Shown: piece after piece, positions 46,501 through 51,750 of the stretch
Layout of the letters: each line of letters begins with the position of its first letter
How positions within the stretch are numbered: position 1 is the stretch's first letter
Assembly: GCF_001590795.1 (NCBI RefSeq)
Contig: NZ_JXDL01000001.1
Location: 2,408,428 to 2,460,177 of the forward strand
Length of the DNA stretch: 51,750 nt
Direction: 5' to 3'
DNA from: Bradyrhizobium sp. AT1
GTDB lineage: Bacteria > Pseudomonadota > Alphaproteobacteria > Rhizobiales > Xanthobacteraceae
Position numbers and translations under genes: made by a program
The notes under the pieces: generated by a model
Seen by the model: the letters and a program-made list of their open reading frames with translations, nothing else
What the model was told of the DNA's origin: nothing
Databases searched by the model: none

Positions 46501-49500
46501 CGTGCCGCCGGCAACCGTGCAGGTGTCCGTGGCGAGATGATTGTTGTTCGACTTCTTGACGAGGTTGCCGAGCGCCGTGTCCAGCGCCGAGACCGCGCCG
46601 CTGTCGGCCAGCACCGTCACGCTGCCGACATTGATGTTCACCGTCGAGCCGCTGTTGATGTAAGCCGTCGTGGTGGGCGTGACCTCGCTGACGACGATCG
46701 CGCCGGCAAGGCTGTTGGCGCTGGCCCCTCCCCCGCCCGAGGCCGCACCAGCCGCAATCACGCTGGCGCTGTCGGCCATCACCAGCAGGGTGTCGTAGTT
46801 CGAGATTCCGGTGCTACGGATATGCGCGTCGGTGGCGTTGCCGCCCGAGGGATCGGCGATCGACGCATAGGTCAGCCCGATGCCGACGCCGACCTGGCCA
46901 CCCGATAGATAGAGCGAGCCGCCCCCGATCGCAATGTTCGTGGTCTGGTAGGCGTCAACCTCGAGCGCGCGATTGACGCCGGTCGCCTGGCCCGTGATCG
47001 TCGAGCTCTCGATATAGGCGTTGGCGCTGTCGGTGATGATGCCGACCGAGGCCGAGAGCGACGCCGAATTGGATCTCGATCCCGCCACGCCGAGAGCGAC
47101 GACGGTTTCCGAGCCGCCATTGAGCGCTTGCACCGTCACCGAACTCTGGTCGTTCATGGTGGTGCCGTAGATATAGGCGAGCGTCGCATTGTTCGACATC
47201 GCCGACGCAATCGCACCGCCGATCGCAGCCCCGGTGGCGGACGCTCCGGCCAGATTGAGCGCCGCGGAGCCGGACCCGTTGTTGAGCATGGTGTCGTTGA
47301 GCGCCTGAACGATCGTATTGGTCGTGACAGCGCTGGCCGTGGTGTATTTGTTGACCGTCGTGTTCTTGATATAGGCGCTGGTGCCGAGCGAGACGTCGCT
47401 CACCGACGAGCTGCCAGCGAGATCGAGGCTGAAGCCGCTGGTGCTGGATCCCGAAGTCGAGCTGATCTTGCTGGCGGCCGTTGCCACGCCGGCAGCCCCT
47501 CCGGTCGCGGCGGCGCCGGCAGCGTCGGCCTTGTCGGAGAAGCTCGACGACGCCGGATCTGAGACCGCTGCCGCGACGGCGGCCGCAGTGATGCGTCCGG
47601 AGGTGGTCGCGCTCAGCGTCAGATTGTCGACGTTGACCGATCCGCTTCCGCCGCTGGTGCCGGCGAACGGGTCGTTGGCGCTGAACACGCCGGGCCGGAT
47701 GTCGGAATGGTTATCGCCGATATAGGCGGAAGTGTCGGTATTCGCGCCGAGATAGGCGACCGACAGGCCGACCGCCGAACCGCCGCTGCCATTGTAGCTC
47801 ATCGCGCCGGACAGGGTCACGACCGACAGGTCCTGCTGCGCCAGGATGCCGACGGTCGGGGCATAGACGGTGGCCTGGCTCGAGATCGACGCATGGGTCG
47901 TGTTGTTCAGGAAACCGAGCGAGGTGATGCCGTTCAACGCCAGCGCTCCGGCGGCCTTGCCGGACGACGGCGCGACGGCGACGAACTGGTCCGAGGTGAT
48001 CGCGTTGACGGCGATGTCGTCCGCCGCGCGCAGCGTTGCGCGGTCCGAAACGCCGGCGATGGTGTTGGTGTTGAACTGGACGAGATTGAGCGCACCGCCC
48101 ACGGACGATCCGCCCGAGGTGTTGCCGAACAGGAAGCCGAGCGTGCCGACATTGCCGGCCGCGTCGATCGACGCCATGGTCGTGGTCGCCGCGATCTGGA
48201 CGCTGGTGTCGTAGGTGTGGACGTCACCGTTGTTGACCGTCGCGGACCAGCTGCTGCCGCAGGCCGCGGTGGTGCAAGTCGCGGTCAGACTGGCGCTGCC
48301 GGCCACCCAGGCCGTCGTGTTGTTGTTGACGACGAAATGGTTCATCGAGCCGGCGAGGCCGATCACGTCGCCAGCGTCGGCCGTAGCGTTGGCATAGCTC
48401 GTCAGGATATTGCCGCCAACGCCGAGATTGCCGTTGAGATGGCCGAGGACCTCGGTCAGTCCGTCCCACTTCAGCCAGGTATTGGTGATCGGCATCGAGG
48501 TGGTGGCGTCAACGGCGATATTGGCCGCGTTGACGGTGGTGCCGCTGCCGATATAGGCGTTGGAATTGTGGTTGAAATTGCCCCAGGCGACCGCCGCGCT
48601 GATCGCGACGCCCTCGCCGCTGGTAACGTCCTTGGTGATCGCGGAAGCCGTCGCATTGCTGCGCACGCCCCGATCGATGAGAGTGCTGACGACCGCGACG
48701 TTGCCGCTGACATAAAGGCTCGGCGCGCCGCCGCTCGGATTCTGGCCGATCGATGCCGTCGCGTTTTCAGTGCTGTTGGCCAGCGACAGCGCTCCGGCTG
48801 CCTTGAAATTGAAGTTCACCGGCATCAGCGAGACCATCTGCTGAGCCATCATCCCCGACAGGCTGGGGCTGGAGACCAGGAACCCCTGGATCGCGCCGAC
48901 CAGCGCCGGCGTACCGACAATGGTCGACGCCATGGTCGAGTTGCTCGTCGTGTTCGAGGTCGCCTCGACCAGAACGGAGCCGTTCATCCGCGACGACGCG
49001 CTGGTGCCCAGCGACGAGCCGAGCTTCGCGGTTGCGGATGTGGTGACGTCGCTGATCGCGAGCGCCCCGCCAACACCACCGCTGGCGGTCGGCGTGCTCA
49101 GCGCAACCGACGTGGCGCCGGTCGAGAACGAGTTGTTATTGATCGCTCGCACTGTCAGCGAGTTGCCGGATGCATTCACGGTGCCGACCGAAAGGTTCGC
49201 GCCGGTCCCGACATTGGCTGTGGTCGAGACCGAGCCGGTGGAATAGGCCACCGTCTCGACGAATTGCGCGCTGGAGGTCGCTGCGACCGCGGTAACGGCC
49301 AACGTTGCATCGTTGATGGCGTGGATGCCGAGGTTGCCGCCTGCGCTGATCGTGGCGCCGGAGGCAACATTGGTGCTGACATTGCCGTCGATCTTGCCGA
49401 CGACAGCGGCGGCGCCGATCGGCGAGCCGCCGATCAAGGTGCTCGCAATCGCCGGATCCTGCGCCGTCTCCGAACCATGCGAGGCGATGGAGACGTTGCC

Positions 49501-51180
49501 GGTGCCGTTGATGTTGGCGTTGCCGTTGATATTGACCGTCGCGGTGGCGCTCGCGGCCACGTAGCCGCCGTTGATGCCGAGCATTGAGGCCGCGAGCGTG
49601 GTGCCCACCAGCGTAAAGAGGCCAGGGACCGAGCTCGTGAAGCTGGACGACGCCGTCGAGACCGATGCGATCGTGATGTCACCGCCGGTAATCCGGCCGT
49701 CGACCGTAATTCCCGACGTCGCAGTGGCTTGGCCCGACAGCTTGCTGTCGCTCGCCGTCGCCGCGAGCGTCACATTGCCGCTGGTGTAATGCGTGCTGGC
49801 GGAGTTGACAGCCTGCGCGAGAATTTGCGCGCCGTTCTGGATATCGATTATCCGCGCCTCTATCCGGATGTCGTTGGCATTGCCCGTCGAATAACCATTG
49901 GCATCGAGACGACGGGTATCGACCACCGCGTGGGCCGCCAGCGTGACCGAGTTGTCTGCCTGGATGAGGTAGGTGGCACCGGCGCTGAGCCCGTTGATCG
50001 CAGCCGCCACAGAGCTGTTCGACAGCGTCACGCCCGTGTCGCCCTGGGCGGCATCACCGACGACAAGGTCGGTCGGGTCGATCAGCAGCGTGCCGGCCTT
50101 GCCGTTGTCCGCGCTGAGGTTGACCTTGATACCCTGGCCGATGTCGATGATCCCGTTCGCGCTGAAATCGACCAGACCTGCATTGCCGGTCTTCGCGCTG
50201 GCGTCGAACTTGGCCCCGCCCGCGACCGTCAGGTTCTGGGCCGCCTTCAGGCGGATCTCGCCGGCATCGCCGGTCTTGCTGGCAATGTTCAGCCTGGCGT
50301 TCTTGCCGACATCGATATTGTTGCCGGCCTCGACCGTGACGTTGCTCGGCGTCGAGGTCTTGCTGCGCGCGGTCAGGCGGCCGTTGACACGCGCGTTGTT
50401 GACGGCGCCGATATGGATCGAACCGTTGCTGACGGTGATCGAGCTGGCGCTGCGCAGGCCCTTGGAGTTGACTGAGGCCGCGAACTTGGCCGCATGATCG
50501 AGATTGGCGATGTCACGCTGGGTGGCGCCGCCGACGAAGACGTTCTGCCCGGTCAGGCGCACGCCGTCGATCGCATTGACACGGCCGTAGATGCGGATGT
50601 TGCCGTCGGGCGAGACCGGGAACGAGCCCGCCATCAGATTGCCGACCGCCGACTGGTTGATCTGCCCGCCCGCGCCGATCAGGCTGTCGGTGAACTCGCG
50701 CGTCGGCGTCGAGACGTTGAGGCTGCCGACATTGACCACGCCGCTGCGGCCGACCACGAAGCCCTTGGGATCGGCGAAATAGACGTTACCGCCGATCGCG
50801 CCGTTCATGTAGGAGTTCAGCGTGCCGTTGACGTAGACCGGCGCGTCGCGAACGATGTTGACGAGATTTTGCGTGCCGGTCGGCAGCTGCAGGTTGACCG
50901 TGTTGCCCTGCCCGACGCTGAACTGCGAAAACGAGTTGAAGGCGTTGGCGCCCGAGACCGTCGACGTCGTGACGTTGGTGACGTTGCCGGAGGTCTGCAA
51001 GCTCGTCCCGGTGCGGCCGTCGGGCAGAATGACGTTCGCCGTCTGCGCCTGAACGCGGACGCTGTACACCGGCAGGAAGACCATCTGCATCGCGCAGAGC
51101 AGCGACATCGAGCGGAAGCGCGAAAGCTTGCGCAACGTCGTCAGCTCGTCATTGTCTTGCGCCGCAGATGGTCCGCGCAT
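34570..51180 (-). CDS. Giant filamentous-hemagglutinin/LktA-type adhesin (TpsA), 5,536 residues
   Basis: This is a predicted secreted surface fibre in one uninterrupted 16.6-kb frame. An extended signal peptide (about 1-45, with a 24-residue N-region and a MSLLCAMQMVFLPVYS core) precedes the TPS secretion domain (about 46-290), which has NAFNSFSQFSVGQGNTVNLQLP and FADPKGFVVGRSGVVNVGSL in the places of the FHA NPNL/NPNGI regions. Thousands of residues of Gly/Ala/Ser/Thr/Asn-rich beta-helix follow, with many AYI- and NV-type repeats. Aromatic or Cys-bearing inserts lie at about 3440-3640 and 3800-3960 and a helical insert at about 4217-4410. Three ~115-residue repeats lie near 4960-5220, and a unique C-terminus follows. 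AGAGGAT lies before ATG 51180. The overall look is of the leukotoxin LktA family of adhesins. Binding target is unknown; attachment to plant roots, surfaces or other cells is inferred. Confidence 0.93.
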   Translation of the reverse strand: MRGPSAAQDNDELTTLRKLSRFRSMSLLCAMQMVFLPVYSVRVQAQTANVILPDGRTGTSLQTSGNVTNVTTSTVSGANAFNSFSQFSVGQGNTVNLQLPTGTQNLVNIVRDAPVYVNGTLNSYMNGAIGGNVYFADPKGFVVGRSGVVNVGSLNVSTPTREFTDSLIGAGGQINQSAVGNLMAGSFPVSPDGNIRIYGRVNAIDGVRLTGQNVFVGGATQRDIANLDHAAKFAASVNSKGLRSASSITVSNGSIHIGAVNNARVNGRLTARSKTSTPSNVTVEAGNNIDVGKNARLNIASKTGDAGEIRLKAAQNLTVAGGAKFDASAKTGNAGLVDFSANGIIDIGQGIKVNLSADNGKAGTLLIDPTDLVVGDAAQGDTGVTLSNSSVAAAINGLSAGATYLIQADNSVTLAAHAVVDTRRLDANGYSTGNANDIRIEARIIDIQNGAQILAQAVNSASTHYTSGNVTLAATASDSKLSGQATATSGITVDGRITGGDITIASVSTASSSFTSSVPGLFTLVGTTLAASMLGINGGYVAASATATVNINGNANINGTGNVSIASHGSETAQDPAIASTLIGGSPIGAAAVVGKIDGNVSTNVASGATISAGGNLGIHAINDATLAVTAVAATSSAQFVETVAYSTGSVSTTANVGTGANLSVGTVNASGNSLTVRAINNNSFSTGATSVALSTPTASGGVGGALAISDVTTSATAKLGSSLGTSASSRMNGSVLVEATSNTTSNSTMASTIVGTPALVGAIQGFLVSSPSLSGMMAQQMVSLMPVNFNFKAAGALSLANSTENATASIGQNPSGGAPSLYVSGNVAVVSTLIDRGVRSNATASAITKDVTSGEGVAISAAVAWGNFNHNSNAYIGSGTTVNAANIAVDATTSMPITNTWLKWDGLTEVLGHLNGNLGVGGNILTSYANATADAGDVIGLAGSMNHFVVNNNTTAWVAGSASLTATCTTAACGSSWSATVNNGDVHTYDTSVQIAATTTMASIDAAGNVGTLGFLFGNTSGGSSVGGALNLVQFNTNTIAGVSDRATLRAADDIAVNAITSDQFVAVAPSSGKAAGALALNGITSLGFLNNTTHASISSQATVYAPTVGILAQQDLSVVTLSGAMSYNGSGGSAVGLSVAYLGANTDTSAYIGDNHSDIRPGVFSANDPFAGTSGGSGSVNVDNLTLSATTSGRITAAAVAAAVSDPASSSFSDKADAAGAAATGGAAGVATAASKISSTSGSSTSGFSLDLAGSSSVSDVSLGTSAYIKNTTVNKYTTASAVTTNTIVQALNDTMLNNGSGSAALNLAGASATGAAIGGAIASAMSNNATLAYIYGTTMNDQSSVTVQALNGGSETVVALGVAGSRSNSASLSASVGIITDSANAYIESSTITGQATGVNRALEVDAYQTTNIAIGGGSLYLSGGQVGVGIGLTYASIADPSGGNATDAHIRSTGISNYDTLLVMADSASVIAAGAASGGGGASANSLAGAIVVSEVTPTTTAYINSGSTVNINVGSVTVLADSGAVSALDTALGNLVKKSNNNHLATDTCTVAGGTGGQNCIDFSASALNDGTGNGPGASIVSVAGLIQAGKNNVGASIVYNTIATTHSAYIANVLMSAPGNVRVSAVDSSKIQAVTIGFGLATGQFAGVGGTTISSISNTVSAAIGNNLSSASQSSVTGRNISVNATDSSSITGTAAIAGASTQGSAAGLALVYSSIANNVSAGVTGSKLIASGNVGVNANSNANISTVAVGIAMSSQVGLAGSVATNLMGTNVTAGITAAGTNGINGADVTATNNVGVVAGNNDKAAVFAGALSISKGAAGGAGSLVTNQITGTTAAYITGANTKVDALGTSSTDTLSVNNGTLVHAFDLGTAHAPTDTTPDLSENQDSVRGLAVVASSHQAVVTNVASVAASGGISIMINPITNVMSGATRAYIDSAAIDTRLTSSTLKPQIEVAASSFSYSGAFGAGIAYGSSGGGGATIISTTMSRETFAYITNATVGGVQSSSETVGAVTVKANAEQDASSIAIGFNTGSVGLNVFQATTEAYVDGGAVTASSLTVNANNNTGIFSANGSGAYGSQAAIGAAFLVQVSSNRTLAYVGDEFRYQGNGAAHTTALNLSGALDVEAKTKNRFEAYAIGGALSTGTAAIAGMANIEVANNTTIAGVYDTTLQGVTGGTAGAVTINATEDVAIKEIAGALAVGASGAGVGVGAAANVIVFKSRTVAESWNSNLNSVGAINVNALSTKEVLSYAVTAGIGGSVGIGATVGVIIIGTNTADADTQGQQTGQLNQGGNGTIASVNSGTSSTHGSDAVASGTAGNPNSANVNSTYDVSNVLSGGSDVVVAQIAGGNVRGSQVNVGATSANAAKMYLLGAGFAKNVGIGAGIGYTSVNSTVVANLSDYGRNGSGVLVAADTPLAVVAPSVSVAAVVKDANTGPYAGKTIDTEAIAGGAALYFGAQAAVAVGNVTNTVTALLGGNISGTGGTGAAVMAQDSTTQVVFTGGVSAGAVAVGASVATASRHSSVAARVLNGATISTSQLLIGAGGAGTLSTTATALGGGIVAGSGADAEATENSGVLAEIGAGASITTSASGIGTLVSAAIAPNLSSEAIGVSVGGGAVGVAIAKSTVGATVTADVGDAVSFSGGALDVSAKALVPTSGTTTWAKALAGGGGSLIGAQGSYAQASQNATVSAYGGVGIRLPNANVTIEAENDSAQYAEATGLSSGFLALGATVAQTSSSAHTYAYLGAPADMDAANHGNYTGVLWIKATGTDTNVSNATVGAGGTYAGVAAVATTGSTAVTNARFDGGSTDDTLYFGGFRIDAKHTTNYMASGDAYQASTAGVSAGKARNDVDSTTTAEIGTHLIINSAAGDMVVIANDIVNQGGGGARSGSGGSFSGAAALSESFVTQNVTTNIGAGTVLSLNDDPRTSTAAINIEAYNTLNTNDTASLATASFFAGGGAESNMTANATLAVNINARQLFSAGKIYVGTAAKMAAANNANASLYGAIAGVGASTNSWVHATQSVNVGDNTKIVAWRDITMYAGLAGDGSVFSSVQATATTVVYNNTAIPISTLYRGTANADDTTSLTLAPTSSVLGARNIYLGATQGQVTAAGNGSNYNPYLDIFSAKNSDNHSHTSGTGDVALNGLVVAGINNDLSITINLGASTPTLSTTSPYSALTLESVSDVNHFNPVMSWNHQTVQYTTIGNFNPYQLVVNQLATLTGLTETQVRSQLAAATATNPATMSPSGTDPTGDIQRQIDTLIKQAPFTSDAPGNAFAFGDILVSAGNVSILAQKLTGNSGTNPAAPAVIARSSPLIKIENKGLDFMSLGNLTVTDVSGGNITYRQIDHVDPDSHSNVTFTAMPSASPVIDISATYNRLDPDSGQGIDQNGNVLTRTPDIYFNGAVNNPNGLLKVVNNLGSVVASQSLSAATVQIVVPKGTFTFLGGIGSFYDSSSAVTSQWASTENRPEDALTAVMTAATYLGAYGDYYTAPHIGSGGDHPYFYYCCASGSSGIYAPVGNADASTIFTARMLMTFYDGTSLYSSIFLPMGQGAPGNGNPNAGSVPSVSTLQQIEGPTSQVISTAPWEKTTYDGRNVYADSGPYKTPFNCAGCSAFFQVINIQPDAITPKTAETPATVTDTRTISAQAVIISASVININGIIQAGSSSNYSVNIGADAAQQVTNLKNNSAAFAQAQANARNGSYVDIAGANLTTSGTGDVKIGVRYNALTDQFMLNGVVQGAGGYVYLNGKIISTSTDNTQTQGNIEIKGGAGTITVNNTSGLALVTNTINTGATAQSVVEIVDQLQGKTTWYVYDPKAASNQQVTKYETNSVTAAAVDPSMITSRTGTAGIQYATQANMLYQWVDTATLDRPTNSTQFDYGWHFTPNQATGANWTTTTSLVSGVQSTNYQKVTTATGSYHWADGVDAQGNINPLNTHPDKCCGADAQFNWYQAIYDHLTLTLTNTVKASNPINIKFTGGGNSDVLVNSTSGIVINGSINNLQGTTTLNATGTNSSITVGANANNPVISGTSVTLRGDGGIGTLGATKAPVQVQLYGGSLTASSIDRDIAIAAVGALSINQVKVNSAGATPQGNVFLSAVGDINSASAYNPANPVVIGKNIEINSTSGAIGATSAVVNGASTLTNINPLVIQATGTVQAGGSVDGGVLDSTSATGTYIIQSKGDLRLGTIQSTGGPVFLEAAGSDGNQASILNGRAAVGLTQAQSQHLQDVWASLDLLSGNAATNAVNSYQSMVTSAYNDYFQLKNIAFPNGSTYNPTSVGQTVLRAQVAAKLGIDPADVTTTQMKTEATTRFLRDQFLLGKISTDELKTSLTSLLGTAPADPLGTVFGSSLSTTLFTKLFDGVSTANQRLPTNTALQTALNTYNANYSYTLASTERVYGIITAGAQWTQSQLAYTVSSSSIGAAPPPIDENVIANVSANQIMLYAPRGSVGNSAAPQTFTFTSVDASSLTTEQRALLSSAGPGQLTVGAVTDPTSHVTTYTVSLSQQNLVVVDNPIAISAKALTNIYLGSKNGLALGGVTANYGPITAAQANGIEVTGRGDVKLDAVTSISANVGGAVISGDIANLTLIAERGNVGAPGAAGGNPANNSNALQIAFADPGHDQLDQVSSAQGIYVKQTTGDLILGNISAGNAIQLAAAGSIYAEADFTDRSAIHILGTDLDLRAGGNIGFNGSSFQPLQVNISGAVTGTAVGDLSILAVTGDLAVGRSGAYGSLTAGGALTLNVARGALAINTSIGSDGLMQLLANRGMTFAAGTSTAPVVATSSSDGVTLVAATLSMGAYSAINAAGLISVTTTGDATIGQLNSSQSYAAALNSPSIIVTAGGVASLGAIVDNGDGQTKFLVSGAGADVSLSASNGIGGATSRFTTNATRLSASASAGSIYLKALTDTEVSLLSAAKGSVDIIGTGGLTLDQVVAGTATGATGSFSAVANNGSIVIGTADSSGSQTIHATENVTFKSLATTGNSGDAGSINVTADTGFILAQTVMSGGVATLGSVAAHGSASLLAATTITGNTLAATTGSGLLTANGGAINWNALNVGTTLGVTAGQGSINLQTAQSGGTQTIHARDNFTFNALTTTGVNGDASSINVTADNGFILAQTVMSGGVPTLGSVSAHGSASLIAAGTNTGHNLTAATGNAVLSGTVVRWDNLNVGGTLDVTATTGGITLGTAISGGTQTLHAVNDIVFSQLTTTGIPGDAGDLIVRSDTGSLRGGSISANGDTRFEVAGSVSFDRISGNIVKMTSSGDLTINWVSVVSELDLAADTINVRGEQVRSNPAIPMILNITGYNGGVAKYANVWIDPDSIIVNQFRVVDANFWTDAHAVSILNGYVPGQLLLTTATQQILLNNRSLAPANGPSLQLYQPGGVFTMSQVGNANVSNAYVVYYTGDISATVTNYGPSHICCNAFTGASMMRNIAVDGEGKESIESWLAKKDGGTFYLLGLSGQARLDALLTPRPVEAVGSGPAVNIEGLSDMRKLRQKGQRAGRAGWKDASVQTAKPAVSRLAEAW
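35500..36310 (-). repeat. Three tandem ~345-bp repeats within the adhesin gene
   Basis: The segment encoding SGGTQTIHA(R/V)(D/N) recurs at about 35558, 35900 and 36248 (periods 342 and 348 bases, i.e. 114 and 116 codons). The linked segments NVTAD(T/N)GFILAQTVMSGGV and GSASL(L/I)AA follow in two copies almost identical at the DNA level; the third copy has diverged. This marks recent in-frame duplication of beta-helix coils and a place where repeat number could change. Confidence 0.8.
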
Positions 51181-51251
51181 GTCAGATCCTCTTCATCGGC
51201 ATTGGCGCCGATCCACAACCGGGTGGGAGAATGTCGTGCCGCCGTCCGGCA

Positions 51252-51750
51252 TCAGAACTGGCCGGGCGGCAGCTTGAAGATGTCGGGGCTCTTGGCGTCG
51301 GCCACGTAGAACAGCAGCAGGCTGGTCGGCGTCAGCAGACGCTGGTTGTTCTCCTTGTTCTCGAACGTGCCCTGCAGCAGCAGGATCACCGAGCGATCCT
51401 TGGCGTCGCTGCCGCGGAACATCACGATGCCGCCGGCGACGGGCATGTTGACCGCGATGGACTCGGGCTTGAAGCCTTCGCCCATGAAGTGGGCGCGCAG
51501 GATGTTGGCGTTGGAGAACAGCTTCTCCGGCGTCATCGCCGCGTCGGTCCCCTTCGACCAGACCGCGCCGACCTGGATCAGCGATTTGGACTTGTAGCCG
51601 AACACGTAGGAGAGCTCGGCGGTGCCGCCGTTCGGCAGCAACTCCGGAACGGAGAGCAGGATGCTGTGCGTCAGCTCGGCGGCGTTGTCCTGCGCCCTGA
51701 TGGCATCGGGCTTGGCGTTGAAATCCTTCGTCATCGCCGCGCGCACGTCG
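51252..51750 (-). CDS. Protein of unknown function, start outside window
   Basis: The frame is open to the right edge, so only the C-terminal 165 or so residues are present. The visible part has a GTAELSYVFGYKSKSLIQVGAV stretch, VNMPVAGGIVMFRGSDAKDRSVILLLQG (beta-strand-like) and a C-terminal SPDIFKLPPGQF. I do not recognise a family. It stops 71 bases before the adhesin start in the same direction and could be co-transcribed with the two-partner system. Alternating hydrophobic strands and lack of visible enzyme motifs suggest a binding or envelope-associated protein, but that is weak inference. Confidence 0.7.
   Translation of the reverse strand, partial: DVRAAMTKDFNAKPDAIRAQDNAAELTHSILLSVPELLPNGGTAELSYVFGYKSKSLIQVGAVWSKGTDAAMTPEKLFSNANILRAHFMGEGFKPESIAVNMPVAGGIVMFRGSDAKDRSVILLLQGTFENKENNQRLLTPTSLLLFYVADAKSPDIFKLPPGQF

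Noticed and set aside
1..51750. tRNA, rRNA, CRISPR arrays, transposases or integrases
   Set aside because: None could be recognised; the only repeats are the intergenic palindromes and the coding repeats in the adhesin.

Overview
The window is a high-GC alphaproteobacterial chromosome segment, most likely Bradyrhizobium or a close relative. The evidence is the overall protein character, the oxygen-dependent (CobG/CobF/CobN) cobalamin pathway laid out with overlapping genes, rhizobial CTTGAC-type promoter boxes, and a pair of palindromic intergenic repeats of a kind common in Bradyrhizobium. The genus is inferred. No rRNA, tRNA, CRISPR array, insertion sequence or phage gene was found.

Layout. 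(1) 1-4302, minus strand: a peptide-type ABC importer (binding protein, two permeases, and one ATPase cut by the window edge). (2) 4557-5687, plus: a Tat-exported serine hydrolase of the beta-lactamase fold. (3) 5697-9803, minus: a cobalamin riboswitch, a TonB-dependent receptor and a PepSY membrane protein, i.e. a B12-controlled outer-membrane uptake unit. (4) 9891-32685: nearly the whole aerobic adenosylcobalamin pathway. On the minus strand, riboswitch 3 leads DUF1636-cobW-cobN-cobG-cobH-cobI-cobJ. This is followed, after an inverted cobK, by cobL-cobE-cobM-cobB-cobA. Riboswitch 2 leads a CbiM-like cobalt permease, cobF and cobT. cobO-cobQ and cobP-cobV-bluB lie on the plus strand and cobD-cobC on the minus strand. 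An alpha-ribazole-phosphatase-like gene stands opposite the riboswitch-1 unit. (5) 32741-32876: two inverted copies of a palindromic repeat. (6) 32887-51180, minus: a two-partner secretion system with an outer-membrane transporter of 559 residues and a giant filamentous adhesin of 5,536 residues (16.6 kb). An unidentified protein cut by the right edge precedes it.

How it works together. CobA, I, G, J, M, F, K, L, H, B, N, O, Q, C, D, P, V and T, with BluB for the lower ligand, give an almost complete route from uroporphyrinogen III to cobalamin. The small chelatase subunits (CobS and the CobT subunit) and a dedicated cob(II)yrinate reductase are not in the window. Three riboswitches tie cobalt entry, corrinoid or chelate import, metal handling and ring synthesis to cellular B12. 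At least two have a visible hairpin that hides the ribosome-binding site or start codon of the first gene.

The most notable points are these: cobK lies antisense inside the cob gene train; a siderophore-receptor-like TonB receptor plus PepSY protein sits under B12 control; an orphan CbiM keeps its metal-binding histidines; the DUF1636 protein opens the chelatase operon; and the adhesin carries Cys-pair insert domains.
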